In this document: positions 1 through 6,699 of the stretch, piece after piece
How the letters are laid out: each line of letters starts with the position of its first letter
How positions within the stretch are numbered: position 1 is the first letter of the stretch
DNA from: Thiocystis violacea
GTDB taxonomy: Bacteria > Pseudomonadota > Gammaproteobacteria > Chromatiales > Chromatiaceae
DNA length: 64,000 bases
Direction of reading: 5' to 3'
NCBI RefSeq assembly: GCF_016583575.1
Contig: NZ_NRRG01000009.1
Coordinates: forward strand, 50,975-114,974
The notes under the pieces: generated by a model
Database searches by the model: none
What the model saw: only the letters and a program-made list of their open reading frames with translations
What the model was told of the DNA's origin: nothing
Translations under genes and position numbers: made by a program

Positions 1-939
1 TGTCCCGATGCGCAACTGCTGGGACCGAAGCTCATCACCGACATCTGCTGGGCCTGTCTGTTTCCGGTGCGGATCGCGGGGGTGCCGATCGGCGGTGGTC
101 CGGTTCCCAGCGGCGCGGCCAATCAAGCCTTCTGTAGCTGCCCGGATCCGCTGGGCCTTCCCAGTCCCGGCCTGGTCATCAGTCTCTGGGAGCCGGCGCG
201 CCTCGTGGAGTTGGTGCGCGTGCCGGGTTGCCTGCCCGCGCTGGGCGGCGCGCGCCTCGATCTGGGTACCATGCGCACCCTGGGCACGCCGGGGCAGGCG
301 CAGTACGACGGCTCGGACAAGGCCTTTTACAACTACCACTATTACGCCTTTCCGGTCCTGATCATGCTCGATCTGTTCTTCCCGGAGCGCTGCAATCCGG
401 ATCATCTCACCGACATCGACCTGCTCTATCTCTCCGAGCTGGATCCGACCTGGAACAACGACGAACTGGCGTTCTTCACCAATCCCGAGGCCGCCTTCGT
501 CGCCAATCCCGTCGCACAGGCCGCCTGCCTGGTCGAGGCGGCCTCCGCGACCACGGCGCAGCAGCCCCTCGATGCGTTGTTCTGGTGCGCCGGGGCCTGG
601 GGCGGTCTCTATCCCTTTACCGGGCGCGTGCCGACGCTCAACGGACGCCCCGCCGAGATGAGTCTGGCAAGCGCGCGGGTGCTGGCCGCCCTACATCGAC
701 GGGGACTGGCGCGACGCACGCTGGGTAGCGAGGCCCTCTGCGAGGCGCCCCTCGCCCTCCTGTTGCCCAAGTCCCAATACCGACTCTCGCAGTTCTATCC
801 GCGCCCGGAAGTCGATTCCAACCATGTGATCGGCGAGAGCGAATTGCGCTGGGGGTTGGGGCGCAACGTCCCTGGCGTGGGCGAGGATCATCTGTATCTG
901 ATCTGGCGCTGGCATGACTGCTGTCTCACCTTCCTGTAA
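1..939 (+). CDS. traU: TraU conjugative pilus assembly protein (5' end outside window)
   Basis: Periplasmic TraU-family protein of F-type conjugative type IV secretion, needed for pilus assembly and DNA transfer. The frame is open from base 1 and its first visible codons read LITDICWACLFPVRIAG, the conserved TraU block, so the true start lies left of the window; GTG at 67 is only the first possible start codon inside it. Downstream, the conserved Tyr-rich YNYHYYAFPVLIMLDL segment and the C-terminal WRWHDCCLTFL tail also match TraU. Its stop overlaps the start of traN by 26 bases, indicating translational coupling. Adjacent traU-traN order, without trbC between, is known from SXT/R391-like integrative elements as well as other F-type systems; which element this belongs to cannot be told here. 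Confidence 0.9.
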   Translation, partial: CPDAQLLGPKLITDICWACLFPVRIAGVPIGGGPVPSGAANQAFCSCPDPLGLPSPGLVISLWEPARLVELVRVPGCLPALGGARLDLGTMRTLGTPGQAQYDGSDKAFYNYHYYAFPVLIMLDLFFPERCNPDHLTDIDLLYLSELDPTWNNDELAFFTNPEAAFVANPVAQAACLVEAASATTAQQPLDALFWCAGAWGGLYPFTGRVPTLNGRPAEMSLASARVLAALHRRGLARRTLGSEALCEAPLALLLPKSQYRLSQFYPRPEVDSNHVIGESELRWGLGRNVPGVGEDHLYLIWRWHDCCLTFL

Positions 940-3295
940 CGCCGTCACGCGGGCGGCGTGTGCCCGCCGCGCCCTGTGCGGGCTGTTGGCGATCACGGTC
1001 GCCTGGACGCCCTGGGCGCTGGTCTGGGGCGACGACCTCTTTGGGTCGTCGGCAACGGACGGTCAGTCGCTCGGGGTCGCGTTGGGGAGCGATCCGACCC
1101 GCCTCGCCCCCTTCGACCATCCCGAGGACTATCGGACGCTGTTCCCCGGTGCCGACGCGGGTGATCTGGCGGATTGGACGGCGCTGTCCGACGATCCGGC
1201 GGCGTTGCCAGCCGCGGGTGTCGAGGCCCAACAGGCGTTGGTGAACACGCCCTTCGAGGCGGCCTCCAAGACCGAGCAGGCGTATCAAACGCTGGTCGCG
1301 CCCGTGGATCGAGCGCGCCCGGATCTGGCGAGCGATCCGCTGTGGGGGACGACCGATGCGACCCTGTTGTCGCTCGACACCTTCGCGTCCACCTATGGCG
1401 ACTGCACCTGGGAGGTGTCCTTTCTCAACCAGCCGCGCACCGTGCACGTCCCGGTCTATGAAGCCTGCCTGATCGCGGATAAGGCGCAACCGAAGCTGAG
1501 CTGCGCGGCGAGCCGTACCCTGGTCGCTCAAGTGTTCTGGGATCCGGTGTGGGGCACGGATCCCGAGACCGGGGAGGCGATCATCGTCGGCCATACCCGC
1601 CGCGTGGTCAAAACGCAGGACGACTGGACCTGGTCGCCCGTCTGTCCCAGCGGCCTCGAGCGGGTGAAGGATGGGTTCTGTCGCAGCACGATCACCTGTA
1701 CCAGCCACGCCGGGGCCGATTGCGTGGCGGTCCCCGGCGGGGAACTCTGCGGCGGAGAACTGGTGGCGCCACCCTATCATGGGGTCACCGGCGACGAACC
1801 CTGGGAGGTCTTTTCCGGGATCGGGGCGGCCTGCCTGGCGGTGCACGTCGCGCTGGACTGTACCAGCTTCAATGAAGGCCCGATGGACGGCTGGACCGCC
1901 CCCGATGGGGTCACGCATGCCCCGGACAATCCGGGCGATCAGGACAACTGCGCCACGCTTGACGCCAACCCCCAGTGCCGACGGGTGAGTCGTCAGTGCG
2001 CCGAGGCGGCGACCGGGGCCACGGGCGTCTGTTATGTCGACCAGTTGGTCTACGATTGCGGCCGCGACGAAACCATCGCCCACACCACGCGCGTCTCGGA
2101 CCTCAATTGCGGCGGCGAGATTCGCTGCCTGGGCGACGACTGCGTGACCTTCGCCCCCGAGCAGTCGGACGATTTCGGCACGGCGGTCGCGGCCTTGCAT
2201 GCCGCCGAGATCCTGGCGCTCGATGGGGACTGCTCCACCGGCACCTGCGAGGTCTTCAAGGGGACGGACCTGGAGTGCAAACGGGCGGTGGGCGGGATCG
2301 TCAATTGCTGCGAACGCCCGGAAGGGATCTCCCTGGGCCACTATCTGCGACTGATGTTCGCCATCGCCAAGCTCGACAGCGTCATCCTCTCACTCCATAG
2401 CGCCGGCGCGGTCACCCCGGGATTTGGCGCCTGGGAAACCCTGCGTTCGCCGCTGGTCGATACCTGGGCGGCGGTCAAGGACGGCTTTACCTCGGCGGTC
2501 AATAACCTCACGGGCCACACGGCGGCGGCGACCACGGAAGCGGCCAAGGAGGGTGTGATCAGCGCCTTCAAGCAGCAGCTCATGCGGCAGACCGCGCAAT
2601 GGACCGCGCAGGTCTTCGGGCCACAGGCCGCCAATGCACTGTTCGTCAATGCGGCGGGGGGCGGAGCCGCCGTGGGCGCCGACGGCACCCTGATCGCCGC
2701 GAACATCCAGTTGGGCGGGATGATCGGAACGGTGATGCTGTCTGTGATGTGGGCCTACCTGATCTACACCATCGTCATGATCCTGATCCAGCTCATCTGG
2801 GAGTGCACCGAGGACGAATTCACCCTCGGTGTGCAACGCGAACTGAAAGCCTGCCATCGCGTGGGGTCGTACTGTAAAAAGAACCTCTTCGGGGCCTGCA
2901 TCGAATCGCGCGACAGTTATTGCTGTTTCAATACCCCGTTGTCGCGCCTCCTCAATGAGCAGATCCGGGGACAGATCGGTCCGGGTTATGGCCGCGCCCA
3001 AGCCCCCAACTGCGCGGGCCTTGGGATCACGGCCCTGGCCCGCGTCAACTGGAGCGCCATCGATCTTGGGGAATGGCTCCAGATGCTGACAGCGGCCGAC
3101 ATCATCCTCACTCCCTCTGATCGGATGACGTTCGAGGCGTTGACCGAAGGACAGGACAATCGCACGCAGGCGCGTCTGGAGGATTTGAGCGACGTCCAAA
3201 CGGTCGGCGGGGCCAATCAGGAGGCCGAGGCGCAAGGGTGGGCGGAAACGTTGCCGATCCTGCCGAGACCCGCTGACGCTGGCCTGGAGCGCTAA
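914..3295 (+). CDS. traN: TraN mating-pair stabilisation protein
   Basis: TraN is an outer-membrane-associated, cysteine-rich protein that stabilises donor-recipient contact in F-type conjugation. The 793-residue product has a basic, then hydrophobic, leader (about residues 15-40), dozens of cysteines spread over the length, a hydrophobic stretch near residues 597-627 (MIGTVMLSVMWAYLIY), and the family's C-terminal region with CKKNLFGACIESRDSYCC followed by a RLLNEQIRGQIG segment. Start ATG at 914 overlaps traU. No traF, traH or traG follows: the conjugation genes stop here, and unrelated genes on the other strand begin within 150 bases. Either an element end or a rearrangement lies between about 3300 and 3450. 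Confidence 0.88.
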   Translation: MTAVSPSCNAVTRAACARRALCGLLAITVAWTPWALVWGDDLFGSSATDGQSLGVALGSDPTRLAPFDHPEDYRTLFPGADAGDLADWTALSDDPAALPAAGVEAQQALVNTPFEAASKTEQAYQTLVAPVDRARPDLASDPLWGTTDATLLSLDTFASTYGDCTWEVSFLNQPRTVHVPVYEACLIADKAQPKLSCAASRTLVAQVFWDPVWGTDPETGEAIIVGHTRRVVKTQDDWTWSPVCPSGLERVKDGFCRSTITCTSHAGADCVAVPGGELCGGELVAPPYHGVTGDEPWEVFSGIGAACLAVHVALDCTSFNEGPMDGWTAPDGVTHAPDNPGDQDNCATLDANPQCRRVSRQCAEAATGATGVCYVDQLVYDCGRDETIAHTTRVSDLNCGGEIRCLGDDCVTFAPEQSDDFGTAVAALHAAEILALDGDCSTGTCEVFKGTDLECKRAVGGIVNCCERPEGISLGHYLRLMFAIAKLDSVILSLHSAGAVTPGFGAWETLRSPLVDTWAAVKDGFTSAVNNLTGHTAAATTEAAKEGVISAFKQQLMRQTAQWTAQVFGPQAANALFVNAAGGGAAVGADGTLIAANIQLGGMIGTVMLSVMWAYLIYTIVMILIQLIWECTEDEFTLGVQRELKACHRVGSYCKKNLFGACIESRDSYCCFNTPLSRLLNEQIRGQIGPGYGRAQAPNCAGLGITALARVNWSAIDLGEWLQMLTAADIILTPSDRMTFEALTEGQDNRTQARLEDLSDVQTVGGANQEAEAQGWAETLPILPRPADAGLER

Positions 3296-3298
3296 GAC

Positions 3299-3443
3299 GC
3301 GGTGTCGCCTCCAACAAGGAGGGCACCCTCGGGCGGCCTTGTGTTCGATCAACTCGCGGATTGGCGCGGGCGGTGTCGAGCGGCTCGGTTTGGATCAGGA
3401 TCGAACGCATGGTTGGCCTCCATCAGGTTTCGAGCCGAGTCCG
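3299..3443. other. Gap between conjugation genes and chromosomal-type genes
   Basis: No gene is supported here. Just after traN there is a weak hairpin, CCTCC-AACAA-GGAGG near 3308-3323, that could serve as a terminator although it has no T-run. I looked for a direct repeat or tRNA 3' end that would mark an attachment site and saw none. Confidence 0.4.
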
Positions 3444-3866
3444 TCAAGGCTTTGAGCGCTTTTCCCCGCCTGCTCCAGAATCCGCCGCCGCCCCGCGTTT
3501 GGTCCGGGCGCGCAACGGCGCCAGGCTCGGCACCCGCCTGAGCTTGTCGAGCATGTGGAGCAGAGCGAGCCAAGGATGCCGCAGCGGCATGCGCGGCCCG
3601 GCGTAGCGCATGACGTCACGCACCCGCTCGCGCCGCGACGGACTGTAGCAGTGGACCTCGCAGCGGTTGCAGACCGGCTTCTGCTCCTGGAAAGGACAGG
3701 CGTTAAGGCGCTGGTGCGCATAGAGGCGCAGTTGCTCGCAGTCGTCGCAGAGTCCGCGACCGCCGCCGTGATGATCCTGACAGTAGATGCCGAGCATGGC
3801 GTCGATGGTGCGCTGCTCTTGCCGGATCCGGGGTCCAGCGCGACCGGATTTCGAGGGGTTTATCAT
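3444..3866 (-). CDS. YgbA-like, nitrous oxide-stimulated promoter family protein
   Basis: Small cysteine-rich cytoplasmic protein of the YgbA_NO family (PF11756), named for a promoter responding to NO in enteric bacteria; its biochemical role in growth under nitrosative stress is poorly known. The 140-residue product carries the family's cysteine pattern: an MLGIYCQDHHG block, CDDCEQLRLYAHQRLNACPF, CNRCEVHCYSP and a PRMPLRHPWLALLHMLDK segment. ATG at 3866 is chosen because GGAAAG lies just upstream; an in-frame ATG at 3881 has no ribosome binding site. It is the last gene of a minus-strand group with an NnrS-like protein, DUF2249 and hemerythrin, all of which fit a response to NO. The last 30 residues are basic and variable. 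Confidence 0.85.
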   Translation of the reverse strand: MINPSKSGRAGPRIRQEQRTIDAMLGIYCQDHHGGGRGLCDDCEQLRLYAHQRLNACPFQEQKPVCNRCEVHCYSPSRRERVRDVMRYAGPRMPLRHPWLALLHMLDKLRRVPSLAPLRARTKRGAAADSGAGGEKRSKP

Positions 3867-3913
3867 CGTGATGCTTTCCATCGAGACCGAATGGGCGGTC
3901 CGCGTTACAGGAT

Positions 3914-5218
3914 TTAGGCAGTGCGCTGGTCCGAGTCGGCGACCGTCAATCTCGCGAACGCCGCGCGATAGCGCAGTGTCGCCCCCACCAGCAGCGCCAG
4001 AAGCCAAAGCGCGGCGAGCGCCAGGACCGCGCCGCCCACGTGCGCGGCTGGCGGATAGATGAATCCCAGGCTCGCCAACAGCAGGCCGGAGCCATGGAGC
4101 GCCACCTGGACGCGCGCCGGACCATTCGGGATCAATTGCTGCAAGTGCGGGAGGCGGACCCTCCGCTTGCCCAGCGCGAGCTGCCGTGTTTGCAGATGAA
4201 GCCAGCAGAGAAAGGGGACGATCTTGAGCAGCATCCCGCTTGGGAGGCCGACGCCGACCCCGATCAGGAGCCAGAGACCCATGAGCTGGTCCGAAGCCCC
4301 CAGCGGCCAGGCGAGCACGGCCGCCAGCACCGCACCCATCGCGATCCACCAGTGCAGGAGGGTCGCGTCCAGTTTGGCGCGTGCGCGCCGCGCTTGCAGG
4401 ATCAAGGTGGTCAGCGCGAACAGCGAAAAGCCAACCGCGATCACGCCATGCGTCGCGCGCCCCATCGCGGAGCCGACGGCGGGCGCGAGTAGCGGCAGGG
4501 CGGTGATCACACACAGCGCCAGAAAGAGGGTCGGCACCAGCGCCCGGGTCATCCAGCGTGGATAGGCAGGGGTGACGTGAAACAGCGGTACCACCTGGAA
4601 GCCGATGATCAAGATCAGGAGTCCGACCCATCCGAAGAGCCCCCAGGCGACGTGGACCTGAACCCAGTCCAGCAGTCGCGGCAAGGTGACGCGCCTCATC
4701 ACCGCGAGCGTCAGCACGAGGCCGATGGCGACGGTCGCCAGCAGGGCGAGCCCAACCAGCGGAAAGCCGCGCGGGCTGGCGTGGGCGTGGCGGGCGCGCC
4801 AAAGCGCCATCAGCGTGACCAAACCGAAGACCGCGAGGCCGAGTCCCGCCGCGGCGGCACCGCTCGCCAGGGCCGCCGCGCCGCCGCCGAGGAAGCCAAG
4901 GGCGAGCAGCGCCGCACCGAGCGCGAGCAACAGATGAACGCTGGTCGCGACGCGCCGAACCGCGGGCACGGGCACCCCGCCGAGCACGGGGAGCATCTGT
5001 AGCAGCGCGCCAATCATGACCTGGCCGAGAAAACCGAGGGTGATGAGGTGCGTCGCGGCCAGCGCGGAAGGACTCCAGCGCGTCGCGATCATGGCACCGG
5101 CGTCGATCATCAGGACGGCGCCGGCCGAGGCCGCGAACAGCGGCGCGGTCAGGAACAGCCGCAGCGGAAGATCGAGTGGCGGTGTCTGATCCAGGCTGAG
5201 ATCGGCCATCGTGATCAT
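3914..5218 (-). CDS. NnrS-like polytopic membrane protein
   Basis: Integral membrane protein of 434 residues with roughly 12 hydrophobic segments. The early block THLITLGFLGQVMIGALLQM, about residues 57-76, resembles NnrS-type and haem-copper-oxidase-subunit-I-like proteins found in denitrifiers, and conserved histidines fall at segment ends (WVQVHVAWGLFGWVG; VPLFHVTPAYP). NnrS is a haem- and copper-containing membrane protein that relieves NO stress; whether this protein binds haem is inference. The gene overlaps the upstream DUF2249 gene by four bases. The family assignment is by pattern rather than a full domain match; a divergent haem-copper oxidase-like permease is the alternative. Confidence 0.6.
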   Translation of the reverse strand: MITMADLSLDQTPPLDLPLRLFLTAPLFAASAGAVLMIDAGAMIATRWSPSALAATHLITLGFLGQVMIGALLQMLPVLGGVPVPAVRRVATSVHLLLALGAALLALGFLGGGAAALASGAAAAGLGLAVFGLVTLMALWRARHAHASPRGFPLVGLALLATVAIGLVLTLAVMRRVTLPRLLDWVQVHVAWGLFGWVGLLILIIGFQVVPLFHVTPAYPRWMTRALVPTLFLALCVITALPLLAPAVGSAMGRATHGVIAVGFSLFALTTLILQARRARAKLDATLLHWWIAMGAVLAAVLAWPLGASDQLMGLWLLIGVGVGLPSGMLLKIVPFLCWLHLQTRQLALGKRRVRLPHLQQLIPNGPARVQVALHGSGLLLASLGFIYPPAAHVGGAVLALAALWLLALLVGATLRYRAAFARLTVADSDQRTA

Positions 5219-5460
5219 GAGGGGGCGGCCCTGACGGCCCTGGCCGCGTCGACCGGCTCGATGAGAATGTGCCAGTCACCCTCGGCGCCCGTCACCTCCC
5301 AGCGATAGCCCATGCGTCCGAGCAGGTCATAGAGCGGATAAGGCTGACGACGATGACGCAGGACCAGCGGATCCCCGGCGGGGAGCAACGCCAGCGCGTC
5401 CAAGGTGCGCTCCAGCGGCTCGGGCGGCGGCAAGTCGGAGACATCGAGCCGGCGGTCCAT
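5215..5460 (-). CDS. DUF2249 domain protein
   Basis: 81-residue protein made up almost wholly of one DUF2249 (PF10006) domain, a TusA/SirA-like alpha-beta fold. The recognisable parts are LDVSDLPPPEPLERTLDALALL, LRHRRQPYPLYDLLGRMGYRW and GDWHILI (the later two are the family's loop and final strand). DUF2249 genes commonly sit beside hemerythrin-like and NnrS-like genes in denitrifiers, as here; a role in metal or sulfur delivery during NO stress has been suggested but not shown. It lies 6 bases downstream of the hemerythrin gene and overlaps the next gene by four bases, so the three are surely co-translated. Confidence 0.8.
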   Translation of the reverse strand: MDRRLDVSDLPPPEPLERTLDALALLPAGDPLVLRHRRQPYPLYDLLGRMGYRWEVTGAEGDWHILIEPVDAARAVRAAPS

Positions 5461-5466
5461 GGCGGT

Positions 5467-5907
5467 TTAGGCCCCGAGCCGCGCAACCAGCGTCGCGCCC
5501 TCCTCGCCCAGGGCACGATCCGCGAGCGGATAGAGGATGCCTTCCTCCTTGGCGTTGTGCTGTTGGATCAGGAAGTGGAGCGTCTCGCTGAGGCCCGCGT
5601 AGTCGGCGGCATCCCCAAGGCGCGCGGCCTCTGTCAGATCCTCCATGAGCTGGCGGATCTGCGCGTGCTGCTGGCGCATCATCTCGGTGGGACCGGTCGC
5701 GAGCGGCGAGACGTCCTCCAGGGGCGGGAACAGGACCTCTTCCTCGAAGAGAAAATGTTGCTCCGTTGCCTGACAGAAGGTCTCGGTCTCGCGCACGACC
5801 CAGGACCAATCGACCGAACGTCCGGAAACGTCCAGGGCGGCGAGTAACCGATCGCAGCGGCGGTGATCCGCGGTCAAGGTGTCGGTGATGGCGGAGTTAG
5901 CGGACAT
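5467..5907 (-). CDS. Hemerythrin-like (HHE) di-iron protein
   Basis: Cytoplasmic HHE cation-binding protein of 146 residues. The histidines and acids expected for a non-haem di-iron site are visible in order: TADHRRCDRLL, EQHFLFEEEVLFPPLE, MRQQHAQIRQLM and HFLIQQHNAKEEGILYP. Proteins of this type protect iron-sulfur enzymes from NO or repair them (YtfE-like), and the neighbouring DUF2249, NnrS-like and YgbA-like genes support an NO-related job. ATG at 5907 has GAGGAG seven bases upstream; a longer in-frame start at 5946 lacks such a site. An FNR/DNR-like box lies about 107 bases upstream (6014-6027), making this the probable first gene of an NO- or oxygen-controlled operon. Confidence 0.88.
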   Translation of the reverse strand: MSANSAITDTLTADHRRCDRLLAALDVSGRSVDWSWVVRETETFCQATEQHFLFEEEVLFPPLEDVSPLATGPTEMMRQQHAQIRQLMEDLTEAARLGDAADYAGLSETLHFLIQQHNAKEEGILYPLADRALGEEGATLVARLGA

Positions 5908-6013
5908 GGACGCTCCTCGTGGATTTGGGATTGGCGGGTGATCCACAACGACAGGAACGTCATTGCGCGGCCGACCATGACCTGGATTTTCGGTTCGCCC
6001 TGGGGCGCCTTCC

Positions 6014-6027
6014 TTGACCTAAGTCAT
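6014..6027 (-). promoter_or_regulatory. FNR/DNR-type box upstream of the hemerythrin operon
   Basis: TTGACCTAAGTCAT is a near-perfect dyad (TTGAC-N4-GTCAA with one mismatch), the form bound by CRP/FNR-family regulators such as DNR and NNR, which sense NO. It is about 107 bases upstream of the hemerythrin start and lies outside any gene. Confidence 0.6.
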
Positions 6028-6075
6028 GCCGATTCCGGGCGCTCTCGCGGGTCGCTCGGTTGCGGCGCGGAGCCA

Positions 6076-6699
6076 TCAGAGCGCGACCCCGTGTCCGGCC
6101 GCGACCATGAACATCAGCATGGGAATGGAGAGCACGGCGTTGATCCGCGCCACGGTGGCGATGGTGCGCTTGGCCCGGGCGAGATCCGCCTCGCCTTCCG
6201 ATTTCGCGAGCCCCATGACCTTCTTCTGATTCGGCCAGAGCACGAACCAGACGTTGATCAGCAGAATCGTCCCCAGCCAGACGCCGATCCCCATGGGCAG
6301 TCCGTAGGCGGTGTCGCCGCCGCGGCTCAGACCCAGGGTGAAGGCGGCGAGCAACTGATCGGTGCGGGCCAGATACCAGGCGCCGGTCAGCCAGGTCGCC
6401 AGTGCCGCCCAGCGGAACCAGAGCAGCGCCCTGGGCAGGATGTACTTGCCGATCGCGGCCGGTCCCGGTCCGCCCGGATCGGCGGTAGCCGCCGCGATCG
6501 CGGGCATCTGGACGAAGTTGAAGTAATAGAGCAGCCCGACCCAAAGGATGCCGGCGAGGATGTGCGCCCAGCGCACCAAGGCCAGCTCGTCGAAATCCAG
6601 CAGCCCGTCGCCGCTGAAGAGATGGACGATCATGGCGAGCAGGGCCGAGAGAAGCAGGCCGGCGATCCAGACACCTTTGATCGAATGCAATGGGTTCAT
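6076..6699 (-). CDS. PuuD-like (urate hydroxylase N-terminal family) membrane protein
   Basis: 207-residue membrane protein with four or five hydrophobic segments, matching the membrane domain of the PuuD/urate hydroxylase family (PF06181): HILAGILWVGLLYYFNFVQ, about residues 46-64, is the hallmark. In PuuD this domain is followed by a cytochrome c domain that accepts electrons; here the C-terminal cytochrome part is absent, so urate oxidation is not supported. The start overlaps the stop of the molybdenum enzyme by four bases, which suggests the two work together, perhaps with this as membrane anchor or quinone-linked partner. That is inference from gene order. Confidence 0.7.
   Translation of the reverse strand: MNPLHSIKGVWIAGLLLSALLAMIVHLFSGDGLLDFDELALVRWAHILAGILWVGLLYYFNFVQMPAIAAATADPGGPGPAAIGKYILPRALLWFRWAALATWLTGAWYLARTDQLLAAFTLGLSRGGDTAYGLPMGIGVWLGTILLINVWFVLWPNQKKVMGLAKSEGEADLARAKRTIATVARINAVLSIPMLMFMVAAGHGVAL

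Noticed and set aside
926..2341. Long minus-strand open frame (471 codons) opposite traN
   Set aside because: It mirrors traN, has no family resemblance, and is the usual antisense frame of GC-rich coding DNA.
3867..5279. Upstream extension of the YgbA-like frame to 611 codons
   Set aside because: The extension overlaps the NnrS-like gene in another frame and is Arg/Pro-rich shadow sequence; a good ribosome site supports ATG 3866.
6076..6699. Functional urate hydroxylase
   Set aside because: Only the membrane domain is present; the C-terminal cytochrome c of PuuD is missing and no purine genes are near.
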